From the NCBI GenBank assembly GCA_038327995.1, contig JBBQLP010000001.1:1-64000 (forward strand): 64,000 nucleotides of DNA. Reading direction: 5' to 3'. Position 1 is the stretch's first letter. The number at the start of each line of letters is the position of its first letter. Positions 7,426 to 16,286 of the stretch are shown one piece after another. Source of the stretch: CAIOYC01 sp038327995 (GTDB lineage: Bacteria; Pseudomonadota; Alphaproteobacteria; Caulobacterales; Caulobacteraceae). A model generated the notes under the pieces. The model had not been told where the DNA came from, did no database searches, and saw nothing but the letters and a program-made list of their open reading frames with translations. Position numbers and translations under genes: made by a program.

Positions 7426-8097
7426 ATGGTACGTAAAGACTGGGAAAAAGTGGGCCTCAAGGCTGGAAAGATTGCAGAAGTTGCATATTGCATAATTGCG
7501 GCAGTTGGCTCCGGCTTTTATCCAGTGAAAGCTACAAAGCCATCAAATTTTCTGGTCGCCTCCACGCAAATAGAGCAAAAATTCCCAAAATTGTCTCGCG
7601 CACTAAAAATTCAAATCCCTCGGGCTCTGATAGCAATTTATGAATTGAGAAATAATCGATCTGTTGGTCACGTTGGCGGCGTAGTAAACCCAAACGAGTT
7701 TGATGGTGAGTACTTCTTTAGATCGACGAAGTGGATCGTTTGCGAATTGTCTCGCGCGCTTTGCGAGTGGGAAGAAAAAACCGGATCGAAATCATTTTAT
7801 AATACAGTAAATACGTCAGAGGTTCCCATTATTTGGGAGTTTGATGATATAGTGCGGGTTTTGAATCCTGATCTAGCGTCAGGGGACAAGGTCACTTTGG
7901 TGTTGGCTCACCATGGAGGGACGTGGCTGAGTGTTCCTGCTTTACAGGATGCCGTAGAATATAAGAATTCAACGGATTTCAAGCGGAAAGTCTTGCGTAA
8001 ATTGCATGATAGAAAGTTGATCGAATACGATATTGGCGAGCAACGAGCGATGGCTTTACCGGCTGCCTACAGGCGGGCTAGAGAATTGCATCGCTGA
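7426..8097 (+). CDS. hypothetical protein with HEPN-like R-x6-H motif; probably 5'-frameshifted
   Basis: From ATG 7426 the product is 223 residues. A helical region contains IQIPRALIAIYELRNNRSVG followed by His82; Arg75 and His82 form an R-x6-H pattern, as in HEPN nucleases such as Abi_C and other abortive-infection families. The C-terminus (about 150-220) looks like a winged helix. The ATG at 7426 has no ribosome site. A better N-terminus starts at ATG 7331 in another frame (MSIPDVWAQSFPSVPERFVA...), overlapping the previous gene by 14 bases. Adding one A in the AAA at 7434-7436 joins it in frame to DWEKVGLKAGK. The gene is AT-rich and ends exactly where lepA ends on the other strand. RNase activity is inferred, not shown. 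Confidence 0.7.
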   Translation: MVRKDWEKVGLKAGKIAEVAYCIIAAVGSGFYPVKATKPSNFLVASTQIEQKFPKLSRALKIQIPRALIAIYELRNNRSVGHVGGVVNPNEFDGEYFFRSTKWIVCELSRALCEWEEKTGSKSFYNTVNTSEVPIIWEFDDIVRVLNPDLASGDKVTLVLAHHGGTWLSVPALQDAVEYKNSTDFKRKVLRKLHDRKLIEYDIGEQRAMALPAAYRRARELHR

Positions 8098-9906
8098 CTA
8101 ATCTGCGTCCATCTTCAGCGCCGCGATGAACGCTTCCTGCGGGATTTCCACCTTGCCGAACTGGCGCATCCGCTTCTTGCCCTCTTTCTGTTTGTCGAGG
8201 AGCTTGCGTTTGCGGCTGGCGTCGCCGCCGTAGCATTTGGCGGTGACGTCTTTTCTGAGGGCGCGCACGGTTTCGCGGGCGATGATGCGGCCGCCAATCG
8301 CCGCCTGGATCGGAATCTGGAACATATGCGGCGGGATCAGCTCCTTCATCTTCTCCACGATGCCGCGCCCGCGCTGTTCGGCCCGGTCGCGGTGCACCAG
8401 CATGGAGAGGGCGTCCACCGGCTCGGCGTTGACCAGCACGTTCATCTTCACAAGGTCGCCCACCCGGTAGTCGGCGATGGCGTAGTCGAACGAGGCGTAG
8501 CCCTTGGACACCGATTTCAGCCGGTCGTAGAAATCGAACACCACCTCGTTCAGCGGCAGGTCGTAGATGACCATGGCTCTGGAGCCCACGTAGGATAGTT
8601 CGCGCTGTTCGCCGCGCCGGTCCTGGCAGAGCTTGATGATCGCGCCGAGATAGTCGTCGGGGGTGAAGATGGTGGCCTTGATCCAGGGCTCCGAGATGGT
8701 TTCGATCTTCATCGGATCGGGCATATCGGCCGGATTGTGCAGCTCTATGATCTCGCCGGTGTGGGCGATTTTGATCTTGTAGACGACGCTGGGGGCCGTG
8801 GCGATCAGGTCGAGGTTGAACTCGCGGGAAAGCCGTTCCTGAATGATTTCAAGGTGTAGAAGGCCCAGGAAGCCGCAGCGGAAGCCGAACCCCAGTGCGG
8901 CCGAGGTTTCCATCTCGAACGTGAATGACGCGTCGTTGAGGCGAAGGCGGGAGACGGCGGCTCTGAGGTCCTCGAACTGCGCCGCGTCTACCGGGAACAG
9001 GCCGCAGAAGACCACCGGCTGAACCTCGCGGAAGCCGGTGAGGGCGGTGGCGGTGGGTTTCTTATCGTCGGTGATGGTGTCGCCGACCGCGGCGTCGGAG
9101 ACGTCCTTGATCTGGGCGGTGAAGAAGCCGATTTCGCCGGGGCCGAGGCTGTCCACGTCGGTGGCCTTGGGGGTGAAGACGCCGAGTTTGTCGACGCCGT
9201 AGGTGACGCCGGCGTTCATCAGACGCACGCGCTGGCCGGGCTTCATGCGCCCGTCGAGGATGCGCACCAGCACGATCACCCCGAGGTAGGCGTCATACCA
9301 GGCGTCGACCAGGAGCGCCTTGAGGGGGGCGGCCTCATCGCCCTTGGGCGCGGGCAGGCGGGTGACGATGGCCTCCAGCGTCTCGTGGATGCCGAGCCCG
9401 GTCTTGGCGGAGGTGAGGATGGCGTCCGAGGCGTCGAGGCCGATCACGTCCTCGATCTGCGCCTTCACCCGGTCGACGTCTGCGGCGGGCAGATCGACCT
9501 TGTTCAGCACGGGGACGATCTCGTGGTTGTTGTCGAGGGCCTGGTAGACGTTGGCGAGGGTCTGCGCCTCTACGCCCTGGGATGCGTCCACCACGAGGAG
9601 AGAGCCTTCGCACGCGGCGAGGGAGCGCGAGACCTCGTAGGCGAAGTCCACGTGGCCGGGGGTGTCGATCAGGTTGAGAACGTAGGTCTCCCCGTCGTCG
9701 GCCTTGTAGTTCAGGCGCACGGTCTGGGCCTTGATGGTGATGCCGCGCTCCTTCTCGATATCCATCGAATCCAGCACCTGCGCCGTCATCTCGCGCGCGG
9801 TGAGGCCCCCCGTCTCCTGGATCAGCCGGTCCGAGAGCGTCGATTTGCCGTGGTCGATGTGCGCCACGATGGAAAAGTTGCGGATTCGCGAGAGAGGCGT
9901 CGTCAT
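8098..9906 (-). CDS. lepA: elongation factor 4 (LepA)
   Basis: This 602-residue translational GTPase matches LepA length (about 600). G1 is AHIDHGKS (15-22), the switch II DTPGH is at 81-85 and the G4 NKVD is near 135. The C-terminus has the LepA-specific domain with CYGGDASRKRKLLDKQKEGKKRMRQ (split here) rich in basic residues. LepA binds ribosomes and affects elongation under stress. The start at 9906 (MTTPLSRIRNFS) is chosen over an upstream in-frame ATG at 10005, which would add an unconserved stretch. Its stop abuts the stop of the accessory gene with no spacer. Confidence 0.97.
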   Translation of the reverse strand: MTTPLSRIRNFSIVAHIDHGKSTLSDRLIQETGGLTAREMTAQVLDSMDIEKERGITIKAQTVRLNYKADDGETYVLNLIDTPGHVDFAYEVSRSLAACEGSLLVVDASQGVEAQTLANVYQALDNNHEIVPVLNKVDLPAADVDRVKAQIEDVIGLDASDAILTSAKTGLGIHETLEAIVTRLPAPKGDEAAPLKALLVDAWYDAYLGVIVLVRILDGRMKPGQRVRLMNAGVTYGVDKLGVFTPKATDVDSLGPGEIGFFTAQIKDVSDAAVGDTITDDKKPTATALTGFREVQPVVFCGLFPVDAAQFEDLRAAVSRLRLNDASFTFEMETSAALGFGFRCGFLGLLHLEIIQERLSREFNLDLIATAPSVVYKIKIAHTGEIIELHNPADMPDPMKIETISEPWIKATIFTPDDYLGAIIKLCQDRRGEQRELSYVGSRAMVIYDLPLNEVVFDFYDRLKSVSKGYASFDYAIADYRVGDLVKMNVLVNAEPVDALSMLVHRDRAEQRGRGIVEKMKELIPPHMFQIPIQAAIGGRIIARETVRALRKDVTAKCYGGDASRKRKLLDKQKEGKKRMRQFGKVEIPQEAFIAALKMDAD

Positions 9907-10081
9907 GCGCGAGCCTCTATCACATTGTGCGCTGCAAGCGAGGGGAGGGGAGACGCGTGGGCGATAACACCATCCGCCGTCTTCTCGCCACGGGGTTCGG
10001 TTCACCTGTCGTTAAGCATGGGCGCGCGATTCGTGGGGGTATTGCGTTGCATCGTTTCAAAGCGCGAGGAGACAGACCGTC

Positions 10082-10963
10082 ATGGACCGCCGCCGCCTCA
10101 TTCTTTCCGCCAGCGCGCTCGGCGCCGGTGGGCTCGCGCCGCAGCTCATTGCGGGCGCCGTCTCGGCGCAGACCAGCCTGCCGCCCGCGCGCCCTGCTGC
10201 GGAGGACACCGCCCCGCCCGTCTACGACCCGCCCGCCTCGACCGGTTCTGGCTACGCGCCGCCACCCTATCAGCCGCCCGCCCAGCGCACGCCCTATCAA
10301 ACACAGCCGCCCTCCAGCGCCTATGCCGCTCCGCCAGCCTATCCCCAATCCCAAGCCCAGTCCCAGGACAGCGGGCCAGAGAGCCGCGCGCCAGGAACCG
10401 AAGGCTATGATCGCCAAACCGAAGCCGCCCGGCCGCCCACGCCACACGTCGAACCCACCTACGCCGCCTCGACCCAGGCGGAAACCTATTCGCGCGAGGA
10501 GCTGGTCAACAGCGTTTCCGACTTCCTGGGTGTGACGGCCGAGGCGGCCGGTTCAGCCATCGAGCGCATCTTCCGCGACAACGGAAGGCCCACTGGCTAC
10601 ATCGCGGGGGAGGAGGCGGCCATCGCCTTCACCGGCGGCCTGCGCTACGGCAAGGGTCTGCTCTACATGAAGAACCGCCAGCCGGGCCAGGTGTTCTGGC
10701 AGGGCCCGTCCATCGGCTTCGACATCCGCATCAACGCCAGCCGCGTCTTCACCCTGTGCTACAATCTGCAATACCCCGACGCGATCTTCCGCCGCTTTCC
10801 GGGGGTGGAGGGCTCGGCCTATTTCATCGGCGGCCTCGGGATCAATTACCAGCGCGCCGAGGATATTGTCCTCTCCCCCATCCGCGCAGGCGTGGGCCTG
10901 GGTGCAGGCATAAACATCGGCTACCTCGCCTACAGCCGCAAAAGGCACTGGATCCCGCTTTAG
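10082..10963 (+). CDS. eipA: EipA family envelope integrity protein (DUF1134)
   Basis: The 293-residue product has an N-terminal export signal (MDRRRLILSASALGAGGLAP, cleavage probably near VSAQ) with an RRR that may be Tat-like. A Pro/Tyr/Gln-rich linker covers about residues 35-140. The conserved DUF1134 domain follows (about 145-293: SDFLGVTAEAAGSAIERIF, TGGLRYGKGLLYMK, FWQGPSIGFDI, AYFIGGLGINY, AGVGLGAGINIGYLAYS). DUF1134 includes Brucella EipA, a periplasmic protein needed for envelope integrity. It is divergent from lepA, with GAGGAG just before the ATG. Confidence 0.88.
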   Translation: MDRRRLILSASALGAGGLAPQLIAGAVSAQTSLPPARPAAEDTAPPVYDPPASTGSGYAPPPYQPPAQRTPYQTQPPSSAYAAPPAYPQSQAQSQDSGPESRAPGTEGYDRQTEAARPPTPHVEPTYAASTQAETYSREELVNSVSDFLGVTAEAAGSAIERIFRDNGRPTGYIAGEEAAIAFTGGLRYGKGLLYMKNRQPGQVFWQGPSIGFDIRINASRVFTLCYNLQYPDAIFRRFPGVEGSAYFIGGLGINYQRAEDIVLSPIRAGVGLGAGINIGYLAYSRKRHWIPL

Positions 10964-10993
10964 GGGTTTGGGGCGGGGGGCGATTGCAGAGGC

Positions 10994-13249
10994 TCACTGT
11001 TGCGGTGCCGGGGATGCGCCTCCGCTGAAATCGAAAGTCTCGGGCGTCCGCTTGTTTGGGGAACCCAAGGCGTAGGTCAGTCCGATGAAAACGCCGCGTC
11101 GATGGAAGTTGAGATACGTCTGCTCCTTGAGCGTCGGGGTATCGGTCACGGATCGCTGGCGGGAGGAGTCGAATGGGTCCTGCACCGTCACGACGCCAGC
11201 CAGCTTCTCGTCGAACTTGTGACGCCAGCCGAGGTTGAGCGAGACAAACGACGTCCGATAGCCCTGGGCCGTCAACTGTTTGCCAAAGGCATAGGCGTTG
11301 AGTTGAACGAAGTCGGTTTTTGTCACTTGCCAATTCACGTTGGCGCGCCCCGACATAAGGAAAGCTGACCGCGTCTGTAGAATGCCGAGGTTGGCGGCGT
11401 TGATCTCGTTCCAGAAAAGACTGGTCGAGGCGTTGAAGGACAGCGTCTTTGTCAGTTGGCCGTTGGCGACAAGCTCCAGGCCCGCATTGCGGCTGTGGCC
11501 GAGATTTTCCGTGGTGTTCAAGAGCACACCGCCGCCGAGGTTGCGAACGATTGGCGTGAATAGCTGGGCGTTGTCGCGGTAATAGAGGGTGGCGAGATAA
11601 TACGTCTTCTTCTTGCGGAACTCGTAACCTAGCTCATAGGACTGCGTGACCTCTGGCATCAGACCCGGGTTGCCCTCGGAGAACGATGTCGGGCTGTTGT
11701 AAACCCGGAAGGGGTTGAACGCCTGAGGGCTCGGTCGCTGCACCCGGCGGCTGTAGCTGGCCTTGAGCTGTCGATGCTCGTCCAGTTCGTAGGAGAGGTG
11801 GAGTGTTGGATAGGCGCTGAAATAGTCCTGGCCACCGCCGCTGCGAGTGGTGACTTGATCGGTGTCGATCACCACCTCTTCGAGCCTGAGGCCTGGCAGG
11901 GCGGTGAGCTTGCCGAATGACTGCTCATAGGTGGCGTAGAGCGCGTGCACCTGCTGATCGAACTTAAACACATTGGTGAGCGCGGGGTTGATAGCAGCGT
12001 TGGCCGGGGTCGTCCCGAGCAGGCCCAGGTGGCCGAACCGGTCCCAGTCGATCTCGGCCTCATAACCCGTTACAAGCTTGGCCTTGTTTGGTAGGGGGAC
12101 TTTGTATTCGGCTTTCAGTTCAGCCTGTCGGTTGACGCTGTCGGTCGAGAGGTTCTGGAACAGATCGGGCTGAACCGGCTGTTGATAGGTAAAGGCCGTC
12201 GGATTGGCGAAGCTTTGCTGGAATTGGTTGAGACTGAGCCGGATCGACAGTTCGTGGTCCTGACCAGAGAACTTCCTCAAATAGGTAGCTGAACCGGAGT
12301 CGGCGGAATAACGCCCGTTGAACCGGCCCGTCGTGTCGTAGTCGAGCGCCAGGGGTCCAGTGAGCGCATCACTGCGATAGGCTTCGGTTGAATGCACATC
12401 GAACCGGCCCTGAAAATGGTTGAGGTTCGCGCTTAGCCGAGTCTTGCTGTCCAGATCGTAGTCGCCGCTGCCGTAGAGGGAGACCGAGGTGCTGGCCTGA
12501 TTGTTCTGGCCGGTCGAATGCGCCGGCGTCAGGGCACCCGTAATCGGATCGGGAAACTGATAGGTCGTGCTGCTGTCGCTTCTGGACGTGTCGTAGCGAT
12601 AGCTGGCGCCTCCCGAGAGAGACAAACCTTTCACGCTGTAGGAACCGTTCAAACCTGCGTTGTAGCGTCCATCCGTACCGAGGTTGGCCTTGACCGAGCC
12701 GGTCTGGTTGGCGGAGGATCGGTTCTTCTTGGTGATCAGGTTGATGATCCCCGCAGTGCCGTCTGGCTTGAAGGCGGCGGACGGATTGGTCAGCACCTCA
12801 ACCCGGTCATACTGATCGGCGGGCAGTTGCTGCAACGCATCGGCACGGTTTGGTCCTGAGAACAAAGCTGACGGCTGGCCATCGACCAGGATGGTGACGT
12901 TGGAGTCTCCGCGCAGACTGATGCCGCCCTGGACGTCCACTTCCACCGACGGGACGTTCCGCAAAGCGTCGCCAATCGATCCGGATGTCTTCTGCAAATC
13001 ATTGGCGAGGCTGTAGCTGCGCCGGTCAATCGAGCTTTTTAATGTCTGGGGCGCGGCGGTGACGGTGACCGTCGTGACTGGGGCGTCAGCGGGTTTAGTC
13101 GATGCGACCTTGCTATTCGTGGCAGCCTTCGCAGATAGCTTTCCGCTCGTTGGCTTGTCCGGGGAGGCTGGTGGCGTGGCTGGCTGGCAAAGAGCCATTG
13201 ATCCGGGCGCGGCTAACGCCAAGCCGAGCCACAGCCCACTCTTCGACAC
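10994..13249 (-). CDS. TonB-dependent receptor, outer-membrane beta-barrel family
   Basis: The product is 751 residues. I place the start at a GTG (13249) because AGGGGG sits about five bases upstream and the sequence then reads as a signal peptide (SKSGLWLGLALAAPGSMAL, then CQ). A low-complexity linker leads to the plug domain (about 60-190: IDRRSYSLANDLQK, ALRNVPSVEVD, GISLRGDSNVTILVDG, IINLITKK). The rest is strand-rich barrel with the SYSRRVQRPSP and NPFRVYNSP signatures of the outer-membrane beta-barrel family. It should import an unknown ligand; no siderophore or B12 operon flanks it. Downstream of it in transcription is a short gap to eipA. Confidence 0.88.
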   Translation of the reverse strand: MSKSGLWLGLALAAPGSMALCQPATPPASPDKPTSGKLSAKAATNSKVASTKPADAPVTTVTVTAAPQTLKSSIDRRSYSLANDLQKTSGSIGDALRNVPSVEVDVQGGISLRGDSNVTILVDGQPSALFSGPNRADALQQLPADQYDRVEVLTNPSAAFKPDGTAGIINLITKKNRSSANQTGSVKANLGTDGRYNAGLNGSYSVKGLSLSGGASYRYDTSRSDSSTTYQFPDPITGALTPAHSTGQNNQASTSVSLYGSGDYDLDSKTRLSANLNHFQGRFDVHSTEAYRSDALTGPLALDYDTTGRFNGRYSADSGSATYLRKFSGQDHELSIRLSLNQFQQSFANPTAFTYQQPVQPDLFQNLSTDSVNRQAELKAEYKVPLPNKAKLVTGYEAEIDWDRFGHLGLLGTTPANAAINPALTNVFKFDQQVHALYATYEQSFGKLTALPGLRLEEVVIDTDQVTTRSGGGQDYFSAYPTLHLSYELDEHRQLKASYSRRVQRPSPQAFNPFRVYNSPTSFSEGNPGLMPEVTQSYELGYEFRKKKTYYLATLYYRDNAQLFTPIVRNLGGGVLLNTTENLGHSRNAGLELVANGQLTKTLSFNASTSLFWNEINAANLGILQTRSAFLMSGRANVNWQVTKTDFVQLNAYAFGKQLTAQGYRTSFVSLNLGWRHKFDEKLAGVVTVQDPFDSSRQRSVTDTPTLKEQTYLNFHRRGVFIGLTYALGSPNKRTPETFDFSGGASPAPQQ

Positions 13250-13351
13250 ATCGCCCCCTGACACGCCCAAGCTTTGCCCCGTAAGGCTGACACGCTGGTG
13301 AGCGTATCGCAATCTGGCGTTTTGAGCTTGGCCGTTTGGAGGCTCGATCTT

Positions 13352-13366
13352 GGCCATTTCATGGCC
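13352..13366. repeat. short perfect hairpin upstream of the TonB receptor
   Basis: GGCCAT-TTC-ATGGCC forms a six-base perfect stem in the 191-base divergent region between the TonB-receptor gene and the glycosyltransferase gene. It could be an operator or part of a 5' leader; position is the only support. Confidence 0.3.
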
Positions 13367-13440
13367 GTCACTTAGGCGTCCGAGGCACCGCAGCCAACCC
13401 GCCCTTGCCGCGACTCTTCCCACAGGCGACATAGCCTCCC

Positions 13441-14607
13441 ATGCGCGTTCCGCCTCATGGCTCCACGATTCTGCAGGTTACGCCCGCCCTTGATGCGGGG
13501 GGGGTGGAGCAGACGACACTGGATGTGGCTGAGGCGCTGAGGGCGGCGGGGTCGCGGGCGCTGGTGGCCTCTGCAGGCGGGCGGCTGGAGAGAGAGCTCG
13601 AGCGGCGGGGCGGGGTGCTGGCGCGGATGCAGGTGCAGTCACGCAATCCGCTCATCGTGCTGGCCAACGCCGAGCGCTTGCGGGGGCTGGTGCAGCGCGA
13701 GCGGGTTGACCTGATCCATGTTCGCTCGCGGGCGCCCGCGTTTTCGGCCCTTTCGGCGGCGAACCGCACGGGGGTTCCGCTGGTGGCCACCTATCACGGG
13801 GTGTATGCGGCCCGCTCGCCCCTTAAGCGGTGGTACAACGCGGTGATGACGCGGGGCGACCTTGTGATCGCCAACTCCGACTACACGCGAGAGCACGTGA
13901 TAACTGAGCACGGGGTCGATCCGGCCAAAGTAATCTCCATTCCGCGCGGGGTGGACCTGTCGCGGTTCGACCCGGCGGCGGTATCGGACGAGCGCGTGGC
14001 GGCGATGCGGGACGCGTGGGGGATCGGGCCGGACGAGGCGCGTCCGGTGCTGTTGCTCGCGGGTCGCCTCACGCGCTGGAAGGGGCAGGCGCTGGTGATC
14101 GAGGCGCTGGCGCGGCTGAAGGGGAGGGGCGTGGAAGCGATCCTCATCCTCGCCGGAGACGATCAGGGGCGCAGCGACTACACGAATGAACTCAAGGTCC
14201 TGTCAGCCTCGTCCGGCGTGGGCGAACAGGTGCGCTTCGCCGGGCACGTGGCGGATATGCCCGCCGCCTATCTCGCCTGCGATTTCGCGCTGGCGCCGTC
14301 GTTTCCCAAACCCGAAGCTTTTGGCCGCACCGGTGTGGAGCCGCAGGTTATGGGTCGCCCGGTGCTGGCCTCCGATCACGGGGCGGTGCGCGAGACCGTG
14401 GTGGACGGGGCGACGGGCTGGCGGGTGAAAGCCGGCGACGTGGAGGCCTGGGCGTGCGCGCTTGAGCGGGCGCTGACTAGCACGCTTGAGGAACGCGCCG
14501 CCATGGGCGCGGAGGGAATGGCGCGGGCGCGGGCGCTCTATTCGCTGGAACGGATGACGGCCCTGACGCTGGACGTCTACGCCGGGCTGATCGAGGGACG
14601 GCGGTGA
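13441..14607 (+). CDS. glycosyltransferase family 4 protein
   Basis: The 388-residue product has the two-domain GT-B fold of family 4. The N-terminal domain has LQVTPALDAGGVEQTTLDVA, the linker region has VATYHGVYAA and VIANSDYTREH, and the C-terminal donor-binding domain has LLAGRLTRWKGQALVIEAL (about 205-223) and EAFGRTGVEPQVMGRPVLA, the E-x7-E region. It likely transfers a sugar from a nucleotide donor to lipopolysaccharide or another envelope glycan. It overlaps the next glycosyltransferase gene by four bases (GTGA), so both act in one pathway. The acceptor is unknown. Confidence 0.9.
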   Translation: MRVPPHGSTILQVTPALDAGGVEQTTLDVAEALRAAGSRALVASAGGRLERELERRGGVLARMQVQSRNPLIVLANAERLRGLVQRERVDLIHVRSRAPAFSALSAANRTGVPLVATYHGVYAARSPLKRWYNAVMTRGDLVIANSDYTREHVITEHGVDPAKVISIPRGVDLSRFDPAAVSDERVAAMRDAWGIGPDEARPVLLLAGRLTRWKGQALVIEALARLKGRGVEAILILAGDDQGRSDYTNELKVLSASSGVGEQVRFAGHVADMPAAYLACDFALAPSFPKPEAFGRTGVEPQVMGRPVLASDHGAVRETVVDGATGWRVKAGDVEAWACALERALTSTLEERAAMGAEGMARARALYSLERMTALTLDVYAGLIEGRR

Positions 14608-15569
14608 GCCGCATCCTGATCATCAAGCTCGCTGCGCTGGGAGACATGGTTCAGGCGTTCGCGGCGATGGCGCGCATCCGGGCGGCCCATCCGAGCGCGC
14701 AGATCACGCTCCTGACCACGCCGCCGTTCGCCGATCTGGCCCGCGCCAGCCCCTATGTGGACCGGGTGGAGACGGACGGGCGAGCGGGCTCGATTGGCGC
14801 CACGCTGGCGATGCTGCGGCGACTGCGCCGCGATGGATATGACCGCGTCTACGACCTGCAAACCTCCACCCGCTCGTCGGCCTATTTCTACGCACTCCTG
14901 CCGCGCCCGCCGGAGTGGTCTGGCATTGCGCCGGGCGTCTCGCACCCGCATGCCAATCCCCGCCGCAACGCGATGCACACCCTGGAGCGGCAGGCAAATC
15001 AGCTGGCTTATGCCGGGATTTGGCCCGCCGCCCCGACAGCCCCCGGAAGCGCTCCCGCGCCGGATCTATCGTTCATGATGAGCGACGCCGCGCCGCAGCG
15101 GCAGCCCTCCCATTTCGGATTGAGCCAGCCGTACGCCCTACTGATCCCCGGCGCGTCGGCGCACAGGCCCGGCAAGCGTTGGCCGGCGGAGCGATACGGC
15201 GCCTTGGCGGCGGCGCTGTTGGCGCGGGGCCTTGGCGTGGCGGCAGTCGGCGGCCCGGCGGAAGCGCCGCTCGCCCATGCGATTAAGGCGCACGCATCCG
15301 GCGTGCTTGACCTCACTGGGCGCACCGATTTCGCGCAACTGGCGGCGCTAGGCGCAAAGGCCGCGCTGGTGGTCGGCAACGACACCGGGCCCACCCACCT
15401 TCTCGCCGCAGCCGGAGCGGCGACGCTGGCGCTGTTCTCATCGGAGTCCGATCCTGCCCTGTGCGCGCCGCGCGGCAGGCAGGTGCAGGTGTTGCGCGCC
15501 GACCGCCTGGCTGATCTTTCGGTTGAAAAGGTGCTGGTTGAAGTAGACGCCCTGCTCAGCGCTCCTTGA
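14604..15569 (+). CDS. glycosyltransferase family 9 (heptosyltransferase-like)
   Basis: This 321-residue protein starts with GTG inside the stop of the GT4 gene. Its N-terminus ILIIKLAALGDMVQAFAAM and C-terminal VVGNDTGPTHLLAAAGAATL are the family 9 signatures shared with WaaC, WaaF and related ADP-heptose transferases. LIPGASAHRPGKRWPAERY is the donor-domain motif. It probably adds a core sugar to lipopolysaccharide in the cytoplasm before export. Which sugar it uses cannot be read from sequence. The gene ends about 90 bases before infC. Confidence 0.88.
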   Translation: MSRILIIKLAALGDMVQAFAAMARIRAAHPSAQITLLTTPPFADLARASPYVDRVETDGRAGSIGATLAMLRRLRRDGYDRVYDLQTSTRSSAYFYALLPRPPEWSGIAPGVSHPHANPRRNAMHTLERQANQLAYAGIWPAAPTAPGSAPAPDLSFMMSDAAPQRQPSHFGLSQPYALLIPGASAHRPGKRWPAERYGALAAALLARGLGVAAVGGPAEAPLAHAIKAHASGVLDLTGRTDFAQLAALGAKAALVVGNDTGPTHLLAAAGAATLALFSSESDPALCAPRGRQVQVLRADRLADLSVEKVLVEVDALLSAP

Positions 15570-15657
15570 ATAGAGGCTGCGTTTTCGTCATATGATGCGG
15601 GGCGCGTAACGCACCGCGCGCCGTCCTCCCCATCAATAGCTCACGGAGAGCCAAACT

Positions 15658-16191
15658 ATTCGCCGTCCCATGCAGTCGCCACCCGTCAAGGACGGGCCGC
15701 GCATCAACGAAGATATCCGCGTCCCGCGCGTCCTCCTGATCGATCAGAACGGCGAAAAACAGGGCATTATGCCCACCACCTCCGCTATCGAAGCTGCGGA
15801 GGAAGCGGGGCTCGATCTCGTTGAAATCGTGCCAAACGCCGATCCGCCGGTCTGTAAGATCATGGACTTCGGCAAGTTCAAATTCCAGGAACAGAAGAAG
15901 AAGAACGAGGCGCGCAAGCGTCAAAAGGTCGTGGAAATCAAGGAGATCAAGCTCCGCCCCAATATCGACGTCCACGACTATGACGTTAAGGCACGGGCCA
16001 TGCACGGCTTCTTCGAGGAAGGCGACAAGGTGAAGGTGACCCTGCGTTTCCGTGGCCGCGAACTGGCTCACCCGGAACTCGGCATGAAGCTTTTGCAGAA
16101 GGTCAAGGCCGAGTTCGAAACCGTCGCCAAGGTCGAATACGAGCCTCGCATGGAAGGCAAGCAGATGATCATGATCCTGGCGCCGCGTTAG
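15658..16191 (+). CDS. infC: translation initiation factor IF-3, ATT start
   Basis: IF-3 binds the 30S subunit and rejects wrong start codons. From an ATT at 15658 the product is 177 residues, beginning (M)RRPMQSPPVKDGPRINEDIR; ACGGAGAG lies about eight bases upstream at 15643-15650. The in-frame ATG at 15670 has no ribosome site and would cut the conserved RRP start. The N domain (about 15-80) has INEDIRVPRVLLID, and the C domain (about 90-177) has KEIKLRPNIDVHDYDVKARA and VKVTLRFRGREL. ATT/ATC starts on infC allow IF-3 to repress its own translation in other bacteria. Whether it also reaches rpmI downstream is unlikely, since other genes intervene. Confidence 0.95.
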   Translation: MRRPMQSPPVKDGPRINEDIRVPRVLLIDQNGEKQGIMPTTSAIEAAEEAGLDLVEIVPNADPPVCKIMDFGKFKFQEQKKKNEARKRQKVVEIKEIKLRPNIDVHDYDVKARAMHGFFEEGDKVKVTLRFRGRELAHPELGMKLLQKVKAEFETVAKVEYEPRMEGKQMIMILAPR

Positions 16192-16286
16192 GGGCGGGCG
16201 GCGTTGTTTTGTCCCATCGCGTGCGGGCTCTACCGAAAGTAAAACCGTGCTTGATTTGTAGATTGCTCTCTGGGGGGAGACAGCCC

